This document shows, piece by piece, positions 14,814 to 15,018 of a stretch of 15,018 nucleotides of DNA. Position 1 is the first letter of the stretch; each line of letters starts with the position of its first letter. A program made the translations under genes and the position numbers. Under the pieces are notes generated by a model. That model was not told the origin of the DNA. It saw nothing but the letters and a program-made list of their open reading frames with translations, and did not search any database. This DNA comes from JAAZAI01 sp050942875. GTDB taxonomy: Bacteria; Verrucomicrobiota; Kiritimatiellia; RFP12; UBA3636. The DNA lies in NCBI GenBank assembly GCA_050942875.1, contig JBMNOD010000086.1, forward strand, positions 1 through 15,018, in the 5' to 3' direction.

Positions 14814-15018
14814 GCGCCAACCCCCAGTTGCTTGAGGATGGCCCGGAGCGCGTGGTCAGTCTCTCGCGCTTCGGCTTCGATGGCGTCGAGCTCCGCGACG
14901 ATCTCCGGGATGGGGCGGTAGGTCGCTTCGTCGCCGGTGTGGATGTAGCGGCTGGGGGAGATGTTGTAGTCGTTCCGCTTCAGTTCGGCATGATCGACGA
15001 CGCGGCTGAGCTTCTCCG
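14810..15018 (-). CDS. hsdM: Type I restriction enzyme methylase subunit HsdM, C-terminal fragment
   Basis: The gene enters from the right edge, and its last 68 codons are present (first full codon at 15016). RNDYNISPSRYI is a strongly conserved HsdM C-terminal motif; the rest (IPEIVAELDAIEAEARETDH, then ALRAILKQLGVGA) is the helical tail that packs on HsdS in known complexes. The methylase motifs (FxGxG, NPPF) would lie outside the window. The TGA stop at 14812-14810 overlaps the ATG of the next gene, so hsdM, rhuM and hsdS are translated as a coupled set. The operon promoter must be beyond the right edge. Confidence 0.92.
   Translation of the reverse strand, partial: EKLSRVVDHAELKRNDYNISPSRYIHTGDEATYRPIPEIVAELDAIEAEARETDHALRAILKQLGVGA
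14819..14837 (+). repeat. 19-bp direct repeat, copy 2 (end of hsdM)
   Basis: AACCCCCAGTTGCTTGAGG, identical to 14412-14430. It encodes LKQLGV at the end of HsdM. Weaker similarity continues beyond the exact match. Confidence 0.9.

Noticed and set aside
8173..15018. Restriction operon as a decayed, repeat-disrupted pseudogene set
   Set aside because: hsdR, hsdS and the visible hsdM end have intact frames and motifs, and all element insertions keep the frame. Only the RhuM-like gene appears shortened.

Overview
The window comes from a GC-rich bacterium. The secreted glycan-active genes, the Cys/Gly-rich beta-helix protein and the palindromic-repeat peptides read as a member of the PVC group (Verrucomicrobiota/Kiritimatiellota-like, gut or rumen type). 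That placement is inferred from style, not from a marker gene.

Left half (1-7718, + strand): an apparent operon of three genes 12 bp apart. They are the end of an SGNH-type hydrolase (3-653), a 1608-residue secreted multidomain protein that looks like a TIM-barrel glycoside hydrolase with several beta-sandwich modules and a mutarotase-like C-terminus (666-5492), and a secreted FN3-like plus right-handed beta-helix protein (5505-7718). Together they suggest an extracellular glycan-degradation or glycan-binding locus.

Centre (7719-8172): the gap between the two convergent gene sets is filled by about ten tandem copies of a 37-bp unit. Each unit can fold into a small hairpin with a GTGA loop.

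Right half (8173-15018, - strand): a type I restriction-modification operon. In transcription order it holds hsdM (C-terminus only), a shortened RhuM-family gene, hsdS, a REP-associated tyrosine transposase (RAYT), hsdR and a small DUF45/YgjP-like zinc metallopeptidase. hsdM/rhuM, rhuM/hsdS and hsdS/RAYT each overlap by 4 bp (ATGA or GTGA). RAYT to hsdR and hsdR to the peptidase have gaps of 24 and 4 bp.

The most unusual feature is a family of palindromic elements: a 56-bp core with two hairpins, plus 18-bp and 15-bp subrepeats. It flanks the RAYT catalytic domain on both sides and also lies inside hsdR and at the 3' end of hsdS. Every copy lies in the same orientation, and all three genes read it in the same phase, giving the peptide ARVFQPV-x(3)-TD(K/R)NVRAP. 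It therefore behaves as a stop-free, protein-coding mobile repeat. It extends the HsdS C-terminus by about 67 residues, puts about 30 residues into HsdR, and wraps the transposase in repeat-encoded tails. The combination resembles REP/RAYT systems and, in its in-frame behaviour, the Rickettsia palindromic elements.
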